A DNA stretch of 64,000 nucleotides from Sporosarcina sp. BI001-red. GTDB taxonomy: Bacteria > Bacillota > Bacilli > Bacillales_A > Planococcaceae. The position numbers and the translations under genes were made by a program. The notes below the pieces were generated by a model, which had not been told where the DNA came from, did no database searches, and was given only the letters and a program-made list of their open reading frames with translations. Below, piece after piece: positions 46,498 through 56,006 of the stretch. Where the stretch lies: contig NZ_QQAK01000010.1 in assembly GCF_003384035.1 (NCBI RefSeq), positions 124,001-188,000 of the forward strand, in the 5' to 3' direction. Numbering within the stretch: position 1 is the stretch's first letter; each line of letters opens with the position of its first letter.

Positions 46498-47997
46498 TTG
46501 AAACATGTAACATCAGTTTTCTGGTATGCACTTGCTGGGTGCCTGGCACTCGTAGCATGGGGTGCGCTTTCACCGGAAACATTGGAAAACAGCACAACTA
46601 AAATAACTGCAGGCATTTCCAACATATTTGGTTGGTACTATTTATGGCTTGTCGCAGCAATCGTTGTATTTTGTCTTTACTTAGTATTTTCCAAGTTTGG
46701 ACATATAAAACTCGGAAGTCCAGATTCGAAACCTGAATTCAGTCTTCTCTCTTGGTTTGCAATGCTGTTTAGTGCAGGGATGGGGATCGGGGTCGTCTTC
46801 TGGTCGGCTGCTGAACCGGTAACGTATGCCTTCAAGTCTGCACCTGTCGCAGATGTCGGAACAGATATAGCAATTAAAGATTCGTTAAAATACACCTTTT
46901 TACATTGGGGAATCAGTGCGTGGGGCATATACGCAATTGTCGGACTGACCCTCGCATATTTTAAGTTCCACAAGAACTACCCAGGCTTGATCAGTTCAAC
47001 TTTGATTCCACTGTTTGGTGAAAAAGTGATGACCGGCATCTTTGGAAAAATTATTGACATATTGGCTGTACTAGCAACCGTCATTGGTGTAGCGGCTTCA
47101 CTCGGATTCGGCTCCGCCCAAATCAGTGGCGGATTCCAATATCTTTTCCATACACCAGACGCGTTTTGGATGCAGCTATTGATTCTCGCTGTGACGACAG
47201 TGTTATTCATGATTTCTGCGTGGTCCGGAATCGGAAAAGGAATCAAATACTTGAGTAACATCAATATGGGACTCGCGCTTACCCTCTTTTTACTACTCTT
47301 CATCACAGGTCCAACCCTTTATATTCTCAACATGTTTACAAATGCGTTCGGCAGTTACGTGACAGATCTCGTAGAAATGAGTTTCCGTTCTGCGCCGCAA
47401 AATGCAGGTAGCCGAGAATGGATCAACAACTGGACATTATTCTACTGGGCTTTCTGGATTTCCTGGTCCCCGTTTGTCGGCTCATTCATTGCACGTATTT
47501 CAAAAGGTCGTACTGTAAAAGAGTTCTTGCTGGGCGTCCTACTTGTTCCATCTTTCGTCTGTTTCATCTTCTTCTCGATTTTCGGGGCGTCTGCCCTCAA
47601 TGTAGAAAACTTAGGTTTGGCAAAGTTGTCTGATATGCCGATTGAGACGATGACGTTCGGTATGCTTGAACAGTATCCGCTTGGGTTCGTCATGTCCTTG
47701 CTAACGATTGTGGTCATCGCTATTTTCTTCATCACATCGGCAGATTCTGCGACATTTGTGCTGGGTATGTTTACGACAAATGGTCTGTCCAACCCTGCTC
47801 AATCTGTTAAATTATCTTGGGGACTCGTCCAAGCTGCGGTGGCGGCAATTGTCGTTTACTTTGGCGGTACACAAGGGCTGCAAAATACAGTCATCATTTC
47901 AGCATTGCCGTTTTCGTTCATTATCATTTTAATGGCCGTATCGTTCTATAAGTCGGCCAGTGAAGAAGTCGCAAAGGAAGACTCGATTGAAAAGTAG
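46498..47997 (+). CDS. BCCT-family betaine/choline/carnitine transporter (OpuD-like)
   Basis: A roughly 499-residue symporter with 12 helices. N-terminal KHVTSVFWYA and SLLSWFAMLFSAGMGIGVVF align with OpuD-type proteins, and later segments FYWAFWISWSPFVGSFIARI and ITSADSATFVLGMF are BCCT hallmarks (Trp-rich helix 8 region). TTG 46498 lies nine bases after GTGAGG and gives the family-like N-terminus MKHVTSVFW; ATG 46489 is the alternative and earlier starts overlap the RpiR terminator. It is a third osmolyte uptake system in this window beside Ehu and OpuA. The exact substrate is not assigned. Confidence 0.9.
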   Translation: MKHVTSVFWYALAGCLALVAWGALSPETLENSTTKITAGISNIFGWYYLWLVAAIVVFCLYLVFSKFGHIKLGSPDSKPEFSLLSWFAMLFSAGMGIGVVFWSAAEPVTYAFKSAPVADVGTDIAIKDSLKYTFLHWGISAWGIYAIVGLTLAYFKFHKNYPGLISSTLIPLFGEKVMTGIFGKIIDILAVLATVIGVAASLGFGSAQISGGFQYLFHTPDAFWMQLLILAVTTVLFMISAWSGIGKGIKYLSNINMGLALTLFLLLFITGPTLYILNMFTNAFGSYVTDLVEMSFRSAPQNAGSREWINNWTLFYWAFWISWSPFVGSFIARISKGRTVKEFLLGVLLVPSFVCFIFFSIFGASALNVENLGLAKLSDMPIETMTFGMLEQYPLGFVMSLLTIVVIAIFFITSADSATFVLGMFTTNGLSNPAQSVKLSWGLVQAAVAAIVVYFGGTQGLQNTVIISALPFSFIIILMAVSFYKSASEEVAKEDSIEK

Positions 47998-48015
47998 GAA
48001 AGCTAACTATCCATT

Positions 48016-48051
48016 TCCCATTTGCCTTAAGTAGGCAAGTGGGATTTTTTT
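48016..48051 (+). terminator. Terminator of the BCCT gene
   Basis: Stem TCCCATTTGCC / GGCAAGTGGGA (one wobble), loop TTAAGTA, TTTTTTT. Confidence 0.9.
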
Positions 48052-48394
48052 GTTGTATTGGGGGGTGTTCTGCTGGCGGTCATGAGAGATTATCAGTTTA
48101 GACAAAAGAAACTATATAAATGGCCAATCATTCGTATGAGAAGCTGAAACTGTATATAAATGAATTTTTATTCAAGTGATAGTATAGTTAGACTCATTTA
48201 AATTGGTGGAAATTATGGATTGACTGCATTTAGATACTGTAGTATCGTATATAAAATCAATTGAATAGCTAGTTGGCAGATAGATTTAGATAACTATTTA
48301 TGCATATGTATACATATGTTGAGGGAATGGGTCTCTGTGATTTGTGGCACGAGAACTATTTAGCACTTAAAGAAAACGGTGGGAGGAAGAATGG
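48052..48394 (+). other. AT-rich regulatory region upstream of the YfcC-family gene
   Basis: About 340 bp without a supported gene. It holds the 16-bp perfect palindrome CATATGTATACATATG at 48303-48318, about 77 bp before the start codon, a possible operator. Several AT-rich -10-like hexamers make a promoter call ambiguous. Confidence 0.45.
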
Positions 48395-49807
48395 ATGTCC
48401 GAGAAAACAGTGAGCAGGAAAAAGAAGTGGAAGATGGAAGCACCACATCCATTCGTTATTTTATTTACAGTTATCATCATTATGGCAATCGCGACGTATC
48501 TAATCCCTGCGGGGGAATATGATCGTGCTGAAAGTGATGCTGGCACTTCGTATGTAGTGGATGGGTCCTATCATCGAATTGATGCGGAGCCAGCAGGGAT
48601 CTTGCCAATATTTGAAGCAGTACATAAGGGAATGGTACAAAGTGCACCAATCATATTTTTCATTTTCATCGTAGGTGGTGCGTTTAACGTCTTCCGGGAA
48701 TCGAATGCAATCGAAGGGGCATTTGGAAGCATATCGTCTAAACTAGAAGGGAAAGAAATGTATTTGATCCCGATTGTGATGTTGTTCTTCGGGCTAGGTG
48801 GAGCGGCAATCGGGATGTTTGAAGAATCGCTGCCGTTCATTCTCATTATGATTCCACTTGCAATCATGATGGGATTCGACTCACTCGTTGGAACAGGGAT
48901 GGTATTAGTAGGGGTTGCATCAGGTTTTACGGCTGCCTTTATGAATCCATTTACAGTTGGTGTGGCACAAGGGATAGCTGAAGTTCCGATGTTTTCTGGA
49001 ATGGGACTGCGCGTTGTTTTTTGGCTGATTTATATGCTGGTTGCGATTCTCTATGTACTTCGCTATGCACGCAAAGTACGTAAAAATCCTGAAGCTAGCC
49101 TTGTGTATGAAGAAGACAAAAAGCGGAATATCCGAGTGGATTTGGTGAAAGAACATACGTTGACAGGCAAGCAGATTGCGACACTAATTATTTTGGTCGC
49201 AACGCTCATTGCTCTTGGATTCGGCGTTATCAAATTCGGGTGGTACATTACGGAAATTTCTGCGCTGTTCCTAATTATGGCGCTCGTCATCGGTCTCGTG
49301 AATGGTAAAGGAATCAACGGCACGGCGGTTTCGTTTGTCAGAGGGTGCGAGGAATTAGTGGTCGGCGCATTGGTCGTCGGATTTGCTTATGGAGCATTGG
49401 TTATTTTGCAAGATAGCCACACGATTGATACGATTCTATATGGTATCACAGCGCTAGTTTCACATTTGCCATCAAGTTTAGGTGCGATTGGCATGTACAT
49501 TATGCAATGTTTCCTTAATATTGTTGTGACATCAGGCAGTGGTCAAGCTGCACTCAGTATGCCAATCATGACGCCACTATCTGACCTATTAGGTGTGAGT
49601 CGACAAACAGCTGTACTCGCTTTCCAGATGGGTGACGGGTTGACGAACATCATCACACCGACAAGCGGTTTATTACTTGCAGCGCTCGCAATGGCAGGGA
49701 TTTCATTTGCCAAATGGTTCAAGTGGGTTTGGCCATTGATTTTAATCCAATTTGTACTCGGAGCTATATTTGTAACGATTGCGCATGTGTTTGTCTGGCC
49801 TGCGTAA
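48395..49807 (+). CDS. YfcC/DcuC-family (C4-dicarboxylate carrier-like) membrane transporter
   Basis: A 470-residue protein with about 12 helices. The sequences PHPFVILFTVIIIMAIATYL, IPAGEYDR and VVTSGSGQAALSMPIMTPLS match the YfcC family (PF03606). Members are annotated as basic amino acid or dicarboxylate exchangers, but few are characterised. The ATG follows GGGAGGAAGAATGG. It is 19 bp upstream of an M20 amidohydrolase, the usual partner of YfcC proteins, suggesting import of an N-acyl amino acid or dipeptide that is then hydrolysed. Confidence 0.85.
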   Translation: MSEKTVSRKKKWKMEAPHPFVILFTVIIIMAIATYLIPAGEYDRAESDAGTSYVVDGSYHRIDAEPAGILPIFEAVHKGMVQSAPIIFFIFIVGGAFNVFRESNAIEGAFGSISSKLEGKEMYLIPIVMLFFGLGGAAIGMFEESLPFILIMIPLAIMMGFDSLVGTGMVLVGVASGFTAAFMNPFTVGVAQGIAEVPMFSGMGLRVVFWLIYMLVAILYVLRYARKVRKNPEASLVYEEDKKRNIRVDLVKEHTLTGKQIATLIILVATLIALGFGVIKFGWYITEISALFLIMALVIGLVNGKGINGTAVSFVRGCEELVVGALVVGFAYGALVILQDSHTIDTILYGITALVSHLPSSLGAIGMYIMQCFLNIVVTSGSGQAALSMPIMTPLSDLLGVSRQTAVLAFQMGDGLTNIITPTSGLLLAALAMAGISFAKWFKWVWPLILIQFVLGAIFVTIAHVFVWPA

Positions 49808-49826
49808 CAACTAAGGAGGAATTGTT

Positions 49827-51011
49827 TTGTTAACTCAATTATTCAAACGTTACGATGAAGTATATCCTGAACAAGTCGCGATCCGTCGCGAGTTGCATCA
49901 ACATCCAGAACTCTCGAACGAGGAAGTAGAAACTCCCAAAATGATTGCTGAATACTTGGGGAAGCTCGGGATCGATGTACGCGAAGGAGTTGGCGGTCGC
50001 GGAGTAGTTGGAACGTTAGTTGGCGGGAAACCGGGTAGAACGATTGCGTTACGTGCTGACTTTGATGCATTACCGATCCAAGATGAAAAAGAGGTTCCAT
50101 ACAAATCGAAGGTACCTGGCGTCATGCACGCATGTGGTCATGATTTACATACGGCGTCGTTACTTGGTGTTGCAAAGGTATTATCTGAAGTACGGGAACA
50201 AATCGCGGGTACAGTTGTTTTTGTTCACCAATTCGCTGAAGAAACGACTCCAGGTGGCGCAGATCTTATGGTCAAGGATGGTTGTTTAGATGGCGTTGAC
50301 GTCATTTACGGCGCACATGTCATGTCGTCTGAACCTGTTGGAACGGTGCAAGTGATGGAAGGCTATTCCTCTTCAGCGCAAGATGATTTCACGATCGAAG
50401 TGATTGGCAAAGGTGGTCATGGTGCTTCACCTCATGAGACAGTTGACGCGCTTGTTACAGCAAGCCAACTCGTCGTCAACTTGCAGCAGATTGTTAGTCG
50501 TCGTGTCAGTCCGCAGCAAGCAGCTGCGGTGACAGTTGGTTCGTTGCATAGTGGTGAAGGGCATAATGTCATTCCAAACCAAGCCATTATTAAAGGGACT
50601 GTGCGGACGTATAATGAAGACGTACGTGAAATGATTGAAGGTGCGTTGAAACAAATCGTGAAATCAACGTGTGAAGCGGCGGGTGCCGATTATAAGTTAG
50701 AGTACATCAGTGATTGCCCTTCCATTTGGAATGATCCTGAAGAGACTGCACGAGTGAACGACGTTGCAACCAAGATTTTCGGTGACGAAAAGGTAAGTTA
50801 CGGGCCACCGATGATGGGGAGCGAAGACTTTGCGTACTATCAGAAAACGGTGAAGGGTTCGTTCTTCATTGCTGGAGGAAGAAATCCAGAGATTCAAGCT
50901 GTCTATCCACATCATCATCCTATGTTCGATGTGGATGAGCGTTCGATGGAGTATATCGGCAAGACGTTCATTGGTCTAATATTTGAAGATGTGTTGAACG
51001 AACGTGCATAA
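49827..51011 (+). CDS. M20-family amidohydrolase (N-acyl amino acid / hippurate hydrolase type)
   Basis: A 394-residue zinc-dependent hydrolase. Metal and catalytic motifs are RADFDALPI, HACGHDLHTA, FAEETTPGGA and the dimerisation-domain segment GKGGHGASPHE; the C-terminal ligand His is in YPHHHPMFDVDE. It releases an amino acid from an N-acyl, N-benzoyl or similar conjugate. TTG 49827 follows AAGGAGGA. It forms an operon with the YfcC carrier and ends in a strong terminator. Confidence 0.9.
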   Translation: MLTQLFKRYDEVYPEQVAIRRELHQHPELSNEEVETPKMIAEYLGKLGIDVREGVGGRGVVGTLVGGKPGRTIALRADFDALPIQDEKEVPYKSKVPGVMHACGHDLHTASLLGVAKVLSEVREQIAGTVVFVHQFAEETTPGGADLMVKDGCLDGVDVIYGAHVMSSEPVGTVQVMEGYSSSAQDDFTIEVIGKGGHGASPHETVDALVTASQLVVNLQQIVSRRVSPQQAAAVTVGSLHSGEGHNVIPNQAIIKGTVRTYNEDVREMIEGALKQIVKSTCEAAGADYKLEYISDCPSIWNDPEETARVNDVATKIFGDEKVSYGPPMMGSEDFAYYQKTVKGSFFIAGGRNPEIQAVYPHHHPMFDVDERSMEYIGKTFIGLIFEDVLNERA

Positions 51012-51021
51012 GTGACAGTTG

Positions 51022-51065
51022 AAAAAGCTAGTACCCCTATTAGAAAAAGGGGTACTAGCTTTTTG
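51022..51065 (+). terminator. Terminator of the YfcC-M20 operon
   Basis: Long stem AAAAAGCTAGTACCCC / GGGGTACTAGCTTTTT with an 11-base loop. Confidence 0.93.
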
Positions 51066-51114
51066 TGTGGGATGAGTTAGGAGTGATTATTATTATAGAT
51101 AAACTGGGTTTCGG

Positions 51115-51684
51115 CTAAGCGAGTATTTCCACCAACCCGATGATAATAAGCAAACCTCCTGCAATCACAGCAGGGTATCTGCCAATCCAGGTACGCGCAA
51201 GAAGTGAGCCGAATCGATGACTTGCGCCAATTGTGATGAACGAAAAGAAGCCAACCGAGGAAATAGTTCCAAGCATGGAGCTGCCACTAACGCCCATTCC
51301 GAATCCCGCTGCCAAACAATTTGCCGATAACAAAAAGCCAAGAGGGAGCGCTTCACGAATGGAAATAATCCGGTCTCCATCGAGATCCGCGACTGTAGGA
51401 TCTTCAAATGGATTTGGTTGTACAGGCTTTGGCTGGAACACCATCCAAATTCCAATACCAGCTAGTAACAATCCACCTATGAGATCAGCAGTCCAGACTG
51501 ATATATAGGCAGTTAACCTGTCACCTGTCACCATTGCGAAATACGTAACAACCATCGAAACGAGTGCGATGGTAACGTTCGAACGAAGGGGGATCTTCGT
51601 TTTTTGAATGCCATACGCCAATCCAATACCTAAATTGTCTAAATTGGCAGCGATGCCAAGGAAAAGTATCATAATCCACTGCAT
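51115..51684 (-). CDS. ytaF: Sporulation membrane protein YtaF-like (MntP-type fold)
   Basis: A 189-residue membrane protein with six helices in two MntP-like halves marked by ANLDNLGIGLAYGIQ and SANCLAAGFGMGVSG. A cytoplasmic loop between them carries DLDGDRIISIREALPLGFL, which looks like a calcium-binding EF-type or dockerin-like stretch. ATG 51684 has GAGGAGG upstream. The frame stays open through repeat block 8 to 51915, but that extension is repeat translation. YtaF homologues are common in spore formers. Confidence 0.85.
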   Translation of the reverse strand: MQWIMILFLGIAANLDNLGIGLAYGIQKTKIPLRSNVTIALVSMVVTYFAMVTGDRLTAYISVWTADLIGGLLLAGIGIWMVFQPKPVQPNPFEDPTVADLDGDRIISIREALPLGFLLSANCLAAGFGMGVSGSSMLGTISSVGFFSFITIGASHRFGSLLARTWIGRYPAVIAGGLLIIIGLVEILA

Positions 51685-51774
51685 AGTCCTCGCCTCCTCG
51701 GTGTATCTGCAGTATATGCAGCTTGGCCTGTGAGGAAGGGGCGTCTGCATTAGATGGGAGAATCGCTGTGAGGA

Positions 51775-52735
51775 AGTTGTGCTTGTTTGTGTCGATATAT
51801 TCAGTGATTGTGTGTTGTTATCGAGAAATTCCGTTAAGTGTCGGAGAAATGTCTGTAAGTGATTGAGAAACACATTTGAGTGAAGGAGAAATCTATCGCA
51901 GTGACGGACAATCACATAGATATGTCGGAGAACGCTGAAGCTGCTCCTCCCAGATAGCTATCCAATCCCTCAATAAGCGAAGCGCTGCCAATTAATCCCT
52001 TAAAGTAGTTGAATTGTGTGCCGTTATCGAGAAACTTCGCGAAGTGTCGGAGAAATGACCGTAAGTGATTGAGAAACACATTTGAGTGAAGGAGAAATCT
52101 CTCGCAGTGACGGACAAACATTAAGATATGTCGGAGAACACTGACGCTGCTCCTCCCAGCGAGATAGCCCATCCCTCAACAAGCGAAGCGCTTCCAATTA
52201 ATCCCTTAAAGTAGTTGAATTGTGTGTCGTTATCGAGAAATTCCGCTAAGTGTCGGAGAAATGACCGTGAGTGATCGAGAAACTCACTTGAGTGAACGAG
52301 AAATCTCTCGCAGTGACGGACAATCACATAGATATGTCGGAGAACGCTGACGCTGCTCCTCCCAGATAGCTATCCAATCCCTCAACAAGCGAAGCGCTAC
52401 AAATTAATCCCTTAAAGTAGTTGAATTGTGTGCCGTTATCAAGAAACTTCGCTAAGTGTCGGAGAAATGACCGTAAGTGATTGAGAAACACATTTGAGTG
52501 AAGGAGAAATCTATCGCAGTGTCGGACAAACATTAAGATATGTCGGAGAACGCTGACGCTGCTCCTCCCAGTGAACTAGCCCAACCCTCAACAGCGTTGA
52601 ATTGTGTGCCGTTATCGAGAAATCCCGCTAAGTGTCGGAGAAATACAAAGAGTTGATTGGTAAAGGGCACTTCGTGATCGAGAACACATTCCGAGTGACG
52701 GACAATCGAGGAGAAGTGTTGGAGAACTCCAAAAC
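51775..52735 (-). repeat. Composite repeat block 8: five copies in reverse orientation
   Basis: On the plus strand the terminal unit pair reads TTATCGAGAA then TGTCGGAGAA 21 bp later. TTATCGAGAA starts at 51818, 52024, 52230, 52436 (TTATCAAGAA) and 52612, so four copies are exactly 206 bp apart and the last 176 bp. Upstream units (TGATTGAGAA or TGATCGAGAA, TGAAGGAGAA, TGACGGACAA, TGTCGGAGAA) keep the 21-bp step. The block fills the gap between divergent ytaF and rbsK. Orientation is opposite to all seven blocks on the left. Confidence 0.93.
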
Positions 52736-52788
52736 GTCTCAATTTGAATAACTACTCAAAAAACCCACAAAGTATATGAGGAAAATCA

Positions 52789-52842
52789 TTGCCTCAACTA
52801 AACCCAATATGCTATTCTATAAATGTGTAATCGGTTACACAT
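52789..52842 (+). promoter_or_regulatory. Promoter and LacI-type operator of the rbsK operon
   Basis: TTGCCT (52789-52794), 18-bp spacer, TATTCT (52813-52818), then the near-perfect palindrome TGTGTAATCGGTTACACA (52824-52841) with the central CG typical of LacI/GalR operators. The operator sits at the expected transcription start, like the one at 58430. Confidence 0.72.
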
Positions 52843-52886
52843 GTAAAGAACTTCCTGTCTACTACTACTTGAAAACAGGTGATGAA

Positions 52887-53789
52887 TTGAAGAAACGTAT
52901 TGTCGTTGTCGGCAGTTTAAATATGGATATTATTATTTCAACAAATCGGTTACCTCAAATCGGAGAGACGATTTTAGGGAACGAAGTCAACTACCTTCCC
53001 GGTGGTAAAGGTGCCAATCAAGCAGTCAGCATTGCACGCCTAGGCGGTGATGTCACGATGGTTGGGGCTGTCGGGCAAGACGAATTCGGGAAAAGCTTAC
53101 TTGAACAAATGGATACAAACCAAGTGAACACGGCGTTCATCGATCAAGTTGAAGATGTTAAAACAGGCATCGCGGACATTTTTCATGTGAATCATGACAA
53201 CTGTATCGTCGTTGTCCCTGGAGCCAACTTCACACTGACTCCAGAGAAAATCACTCCAGAAATGGAGCAACTAATCGCAGAAGCCGACGTGTTGATAACA
53301 CAACTCGAAATTCCTTTAGAAACAGTTCAGAAGGTATTGGAAATCGCAAACAAGCATAACGTTAAAACAATCCTGAACCCAGCACCTGCACAAACACTAC
53401 CCGCAGAGTTGTTGCAACTCGTTGATTATTTGACGCCGAACGAAACAGAGTTCGCTTTATTGGCAGAACACACTTTCACCACAAATGATGAACTCGCAGC
53501 ACTCATGACAAAGTGGGAAGCTACATACAACCAAACATTGATCGTCACACTTGGCGAGCAAGGAAGCGCATATTTACAAGACGGAAAACTCGTCATTACA
53601 CCCGCTGAAAAAGTCGATGTCGTCGATACGACAGGCGCTGGTGATTCGTTTAACGGCGCGCTTGCAGTCGCTATATCAGAAGAAAAATCAATTCCTGAAA
53701 TGATCGCATTTGCAACTAAAGTTGCTGCACGTGCCGTGACAAAGTTCGGCGCACAAGACGGCATGCCGTTCGCAGCTGATTTGGATTAA
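52887..53789 (+). CDS. rbsK: Ribokinase RbsK
   Basis: A 300-residue PfkB-family kinase that phosphorylates ribose to ribose-5-phosphate. Motifs are GSLNMDIIISTNRLPQIGET, LPGGKGANQAVS, NPAPAQ and DTTGAGDSFNGALA (anion hole and catalytic Asp). TTG 52887 follows AGGTGA; the longer frame to 52776 would include the operator. It is first in an operon with an amidohydrolase and a nucleoside hydrolase. Ribose released from nucleosides is the natural substrate here, since no ribose ABC importer is present. Confidence 0.93.
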   Translation: MKKRIVVVGSLNMDIIISTNRLPQIGETILGNEVNYLPGGKGANQAVSIARLGGDVTMVGAVGQDEFGKSLLEQMDTNQVNTAFIDQVEDVKTGIADIFHVNHDNCIVVVPGANFTLTPEKITPEMEQLIAEADVLITQLEIPLETVQKVLEIANKHNVKTILNPAPAQTLPAELLQLVDYLTPNETEFALLAEHTFTTNDELAALMTKWEATYNQTLIVTLGEQGSAYLQDGKLVITPAEKVDVVDTTGAGDSFNGALAVAISEEKSIPEMIAFATKVAARAVTKFGAQDGMPFAADLD

Positions 53790-53813
53790 TTCACACAAAA
53801 AGGAGACGATACG

Positions 53814-55013
53814 ATGGAAACGATTTCTGTCCAATGGATCGAAGAACGCCTCGACGGGTATCTCCGAGACACATACAAGCATTTACACATGAACCCCGAA
53901 TTGAGTAAGGAAGAAACGAATACTCAAGGCTTCATTCAACAAGAATTGGATCGCATCGGTATTACACATAGAGCGATGGCGAAAACAGGTGTTTGTGCGG
54001 AAATTACCGGAGCGAACCCGGGAAAGACGATTCTTATGCGTTGCGACATAGACGCGTTACCAATCGAAGAAGACACAGGACTCGACTATAGCTCGACAAA
54101 TAAAGGCGTCATGCATGCGTGTGGACACGATGCGCACACAACGATTGGTCTTGCGATTTTAACGATCCTCAAAGAGCGCAAAAACGAATGGAATGGAACA
54201 GTTAAAATCATGTTCCAGCCAACAGAAGAAGCACAACCAGGTGGAGCGAAACCGATGATTGAAGAAGGAATTCTTGAGAATCCTAAAGTCGATGCGGCGA
54301 TTTGTCTTCATACGAATCCATTCCTAGAGCCGGGTGTATTTGAGATGAAACCTGGATACATGCTTGCGAATACAGATCGCGTGTACATTACGCTAATCGG
54401 TAAAGGCGGACATGCTGCTGCACCTCAGCAAGGAATTGACGCGATTGCGATGGCAGGTCAATTTGTTACGGGTGTGCAAAATATCGTGTCACGCCAAACG
54501 TCTCCGCTTGATAATGGTGTCATCACGTTCGGAACTATTAACGGAGGAACAACTTCCAACGTACTTTGTGGGCGTGTGGAAATTTCCGGAACGGTTCGTA
54601 CCATTAAAACCGAAACTCAGGAAAAAATCGCTTCTCAACTTGAAGTGTTGCTTCGTTCAATCACTGATTTCTGGGGCGGATCGTATGAATATAACTACAG
54701 CAAAGGCTATCCGGCGAGCTGGAATGATCCTGAACTGACAGATGTATTAACACAATCGGTTACTTCTACGTTTGGAGACCAAGCTGTTGTTGTCAATGAA
54801 CACCCGTATATGAGCGGCGACGATTTCTCAATCGTTGCAAGTGAAGTCCCGTCCGTCTTCATGTATTGGGGCACGGGTTCATCTGAAAAAGAGAATTTCC
54901 CTTGGCATAACGCACACTATCATGTGAATTTGGATGCGCTGAAATATGGCGTTGCGACAGGCTTACATTGCATTACGGAACTACTAGAATCTGAAAAGGT
55001 GGGACAAGCATGA
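53814..55013 (+). CDS. M20-family amidohydrolase in the nucleoside operon
   Basis: A 399-residue zinc hydrolase similar in design to the one at 49827: RCDIDALPIEED, HACGHDAHTTIG, QPTEEAQPGGAKP, GKGGHAAAPQQG. It lies 24 bp after rbsK and overlaps the nucleoside hydrolase gene by 4 bp, so it is cotranscribed with them. M20 enzymes cleave N-acyl or carbamoyl groups, so a role on a modified or ring-opened base, or on an unrelated conjugate under the same control, is possible. That is inference. Confidence 0.87.
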   Translation: METISVQWIEERLDGYLRDTYKHLHMNPELSKEETNTQGFIQQELDRIGITHRAMAKTGVCAEITGANPGKTILMRCDIDALPIEEDTGLDYSSTNKGVMHACGHDAHTTIGLAILTILKERKNEWNGTVKIMFQPTEEAQPGGAKPMIEEGILENPKVDAAICLHTNPFLEPGVFEMKPGYMLANTDRVYITLIGKGGHAAAPQQGIDAIAMAGQFVTGVQNIVSRQTSPLDNGVITFGTINGGTTSNVLCGRVEISGTVRTIKTETQEKIASQLEVLLRSITDFWGGSYEYNYSKGYPASWNDPELTDVLTQSVTSTFGDQAVVVNEHPYMSGDDFSIVASEVPSVFMYWGTGSSEKENFPWHNAHYHVNLDALKYGVATGLHCITELLESEKVGQA

Positions 55014-55930
55014 AAAAAGTGATCATTGACGTAGATACTGGTATTGACGACGCAATTGGGATTTTGCTTGCAGAAAAGAGTGGAGAAGCGGACATCCTCG
55101 GCATAACGACGGTGAACGGCAACACGTCTTTAGAACAAGCGACAATTAATACACGTAAAGTGACGACACTGCTTGGTCGTGACGACTTGAAAGTGGTTCA
55201 AGGAGCATCACGTCCACTCATGCGCGAACCATTTTTCGAAGTAAGTGTTCATGGGAACGATGGAATTGGCGGCGCGTTGAAAGACATGAAAGTGGAAATC
55301 CGCGATGAAGGATTTGCACCCGATTTCATCATCGAACAAGCGAAAAAACATCCTGGCGAGATCACCGTTATTTTGCTTGCACCACTTACAAACATGGCCC
55401 TTGCACTTCGTAAAGAGCCACGTCTAAAGAACATGTTGAAAGAACTTGTCATCATGGGCGGGGCTGTCGACCATCCGGGCAATATTACAGCAACTGCTGA
55501 GTACAACATTTATATCGATCCGGAAGCTGCAAAAATCGTCTTCCACTCAGGAATTCCGATTACGTTGGTCGGACTCGATGTGACGGCAGGGACATTACTA
55601 ACGAAAAAAGACGTAGAAGCGATTCAACCAGGGCCGGCACGTGACTTCGTTGAGGAGTCGACGGTTCATTACATGAATCACTACTTGAAGCGAAACGGTC
55701 GCGAGGCTTGTTCAATGCATGATCCACTCGCAGTTGGCGTTGCCCTCGATCGGACACTCGTGAAAACGGAGAAGTACTTCGTTGACATTGAAACGAAAAG
55801 TGAACTGTGTGATGGACAAACAGTTTGTGACTTCAAAAATTATTACAAGAAAGAACCAAATGTGGACGTTTGCATGGAAGTGGATGAAGCTCGATTCATC
55901 CAGAAACTTGTGGATACATTAGGAAAGTAA
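55010..55930 (+). CDS. Inosine-uridine-preferring nucleoside hydrolase
   Basis: A 306-residue N-ribohydrolase that splits nucleosides into base and ribose. The N-terminal calcium and ribose site is IDVDTGIDDA; TTVNGN, ELVIMGGA and the C-terminal HDPLAVGVAL motif are present. The start overlaps the M20 stop (ATGA). It fits between the nucleoside transporter (58482) and ribokinase (52887) in a salvage pathway. Base preference (purine or pyrimidine) is not assigned. Confidence 0.93.
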   Translation: MKKVIIDVDTGIDDAIGILLAEKSGEADILGITTVNGNTSLEQATINTRKVTTLLGRDDLKVVQGASRPLMREPFFEVSVHGNDGIGGALKDMKVEIRDEGFAPDFIIEQAKKHPGEITVILLAPLTNMALALRKEPRLKNMLKELVIMGGAVDHPGNITATAEYNIYIDPEAAKIVFHSGIPITLVGLDVTAGTLLTKKDVEAIQPGPARDFVEESTVHYMNHYLKRNGREACSMHDPLAVGVALDRTLVKTEKYFVDIETKSELCDGQTVCDFKNYYKKEPNVDVCMEVDEARFIQKLVDTLGK

Positions 55931-55943
55931 GTATGTGTAAAGG

Positions 55944-55972
55944 GTCTGACAGAGGGTTGTCAGACTTTTTTC
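55944..55972 (+). terminator. Terminator after the nucleoside hydrolase gene
   Basis: Stem GTCTGAC / GTCAGAC, 8-base loop, T-tract. It may be partial, since the permease gene follows in the same direction after about 35 bp without an obvious promoter. Confidence 0.8.
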
Positions 55973-56006
55973 ATTCAATTTATTGTTAAGAGAGTAGGAA
56001 CGAAAT

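Noticed and set aside
48082-48147. Possible 21-codon open frame (MRDYQFRQKK...) after the BCCT gene
   Set aside because: Very short, weak ribosome binding site, no recognised family and no operon partner.
51685-51915. N-terminal extension of YtaF into repeat block 8
   Set aside because: The extra residues are repeat translation, and a GAGGAGG site points to ATG 51684.
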